NCBI GenBank assembly: GCA_009774255.1
Contig: VSNK01000344.1
Location: forward strand, 1 to 5,326
Origin: Faecalicatena sp.
Lineage (GTDB): Bacteria > Bacillota > Clostridia > Lachnospirales > Lachnospiraceae
Length of the DNA stretch: 5,326 bases
Direction of reading: 5' to 3'
Positions 5,057 to 5,326 of the stretch are shown piece by piece. The position numbers and the translations under genes were made by a program. The first letter of the stretch is position 1, and every line of letters begins with the position of its first letter. The notes under the pieces are model-generated. The model had not been told where the DNA came from, did not search any database, and saw only the letters and a program-made list of their open reading frames with translations.

Positions 5057-5113
5057 TCACAAATATTTCTTGACGATACTGGCTTCGTCTGGATTGTGCT
5101 TTTCCTTTCGCAT
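5057..5113 (-). CDS. Possible 18-residue peptide or gene stub upstream of tnpV
   Basis: ATG at 5113 follows AGAGGG (5125-5120) by six bases and opens MRKEKHNPDEASIVKKYL before TGA. It is hydrophilic and has no known match that I can recall. It might be a leader peptide coupled to tnpV, the truncated start of a deleted gene, or chance. The good ribosome binding site is the only real support. Confidence 0.25.
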   Translation of the reverse strand: MRKEKHNPDEASIVKKYL

Positions 5114-5145
5114 TTGATTCCCTCTAATTTGCCATAAGCTGTAAC

Positions 5146-5190
5146 GAATCCGGCCTATTCAAAGTTGCCTTACGGCAAGAGGCCGGATTC
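5146..5190. repeat. 11-bp inverted repeat with inner hairpin
   Basis: GAATCCGGCCT (5146-5156) is perfectly inverted as AGGCCGGATTC (5180-5190). A nested stem TTGCC/GGCAA (5165-5169/5174-5178) lies in the loop. It lacks a T-run on either side, so it is more likely a structural or element-end palindrome than a terminator. Confidence 0.7.
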
Positions 5191-5195
5191 CAGCC

Positions 5196-5209
5196 CCAGT
5201 ACGTACTGG
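5196..5209. repeat. 14-bp perfect palindrome
   Basis: CCAGTACGTACTGG equals its own reverse complement, with no loop. This favours a dimeric protein-binding site such as an operator or recombinase site over an RNA hairpin. It lies six bases from the preceding hairpin. Confidence 0.65.
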
Positions 5210-5277
5210 CCTGTGACCATGCAGCGTAGTGCACGACCCAGGAGTGAACCAATGTCATTAACTTAAGCCGCTACCAT

Positions 5278-5311
5278 GCATATTTTACAACCAAAATATA
5301 CGAAAATATGC
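5278..5311. repeat. AT-rich 9-bp inverted repeat near the window edge
   Basis: GCATATTTT (5278-5286) is inverted as AAAATATGC (5303-5311), with 16 bases between. The spacer contains AAAATATA, which can pair alternatively with the left arm. Such a site could be an operator or a transposon terminus. Confidence 0.55.
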
Positions 5312-5326
5312 GGTTTGTCAGGCTCA

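Larger units (their letters stand above)
5114..5326. other. Non-coding, palindrome-rich right edge
   Basis: I see no gene here. The stretch holds three palindromic structures, listed separately, between the tnpV remnant and the window end. On the minus strand it would be the upstream region of tnpV, so promoters, operators or transposon-end sequences are possible. The final bases may belong to a gene outside the window. Confidence 0.5.

Noticed and set aside
1..5326. CRISPR array, tRNA or rRNA genes, retron or riboswitch
   Set aside because: I saw no regularly spaced repeats, cloverleaf-like sequences, reverse transcriptase or known riboswitch core.

Overview
The window looks like part of a Clostridia genome, probably a Lachnospiraceae-type gut Firmicute. 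The grounds are strong purine-rich ribosome binding sites, tightly overlapping genes, a sigma factor/ABC-2 exporter operon of a kind I associate with this group, and remnants of TnpV and MobA/MobL mobile-element genes. This placement rests on recognising families by eye; no database search was run.

Bases 1-3438 (plus strand) hold a four-gene operon. It starts with the 3' part of an ECF-like sigma-70 factor cut by the window edge. Next come a six-helix membrane protein of unknown function, an ABC transporter ATPase with all its motifs, and an ABC-2-type permease. The last three genes overlap by 10 and 14 bases and are almost certainly co-translated. A likely model is a sigma factor controlling a small exporter or self-protection transporter. 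The substrate cannot be read from the sequence. A 134-bp miniature element with perfect 12-bp inverted ends and an 8-bp target duplication lies between the sigma factor stop and the next ribosome binding site.

Bases 3439-3913 contain no intact gene. They hold a hairpin, then a decayed piece of a MobA/MobL relaxase on the minus strand with an internal deletion and frameshift, then further hairpins.

Bases 3914-4593 (minus strand) hold a visibly more AT-rich two-gene unit with its own near-consensus promoter. It encodes a PemK/MazF-like toxin followed, with an ATGA overlap, by a 74-residue protein that I do not recognise and that may be its antitoxin. The toxin-first order is unusual for MazF-type pairs.

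Bases 4614-5053 are a broken tnpV gene (minus strand), split by a second miniature element of about 250 bp. That element has imperfect inverted repeats of about 60 bp and is flanked by a 9-bp direct repeat. The right edge, 5114-5326, is non-coding but rich in palindromes. Overall, a conserved exporter operon abuts a graveyard of a mobilizable element in which a toxin-antitoxin-like cassette has stayed intact.
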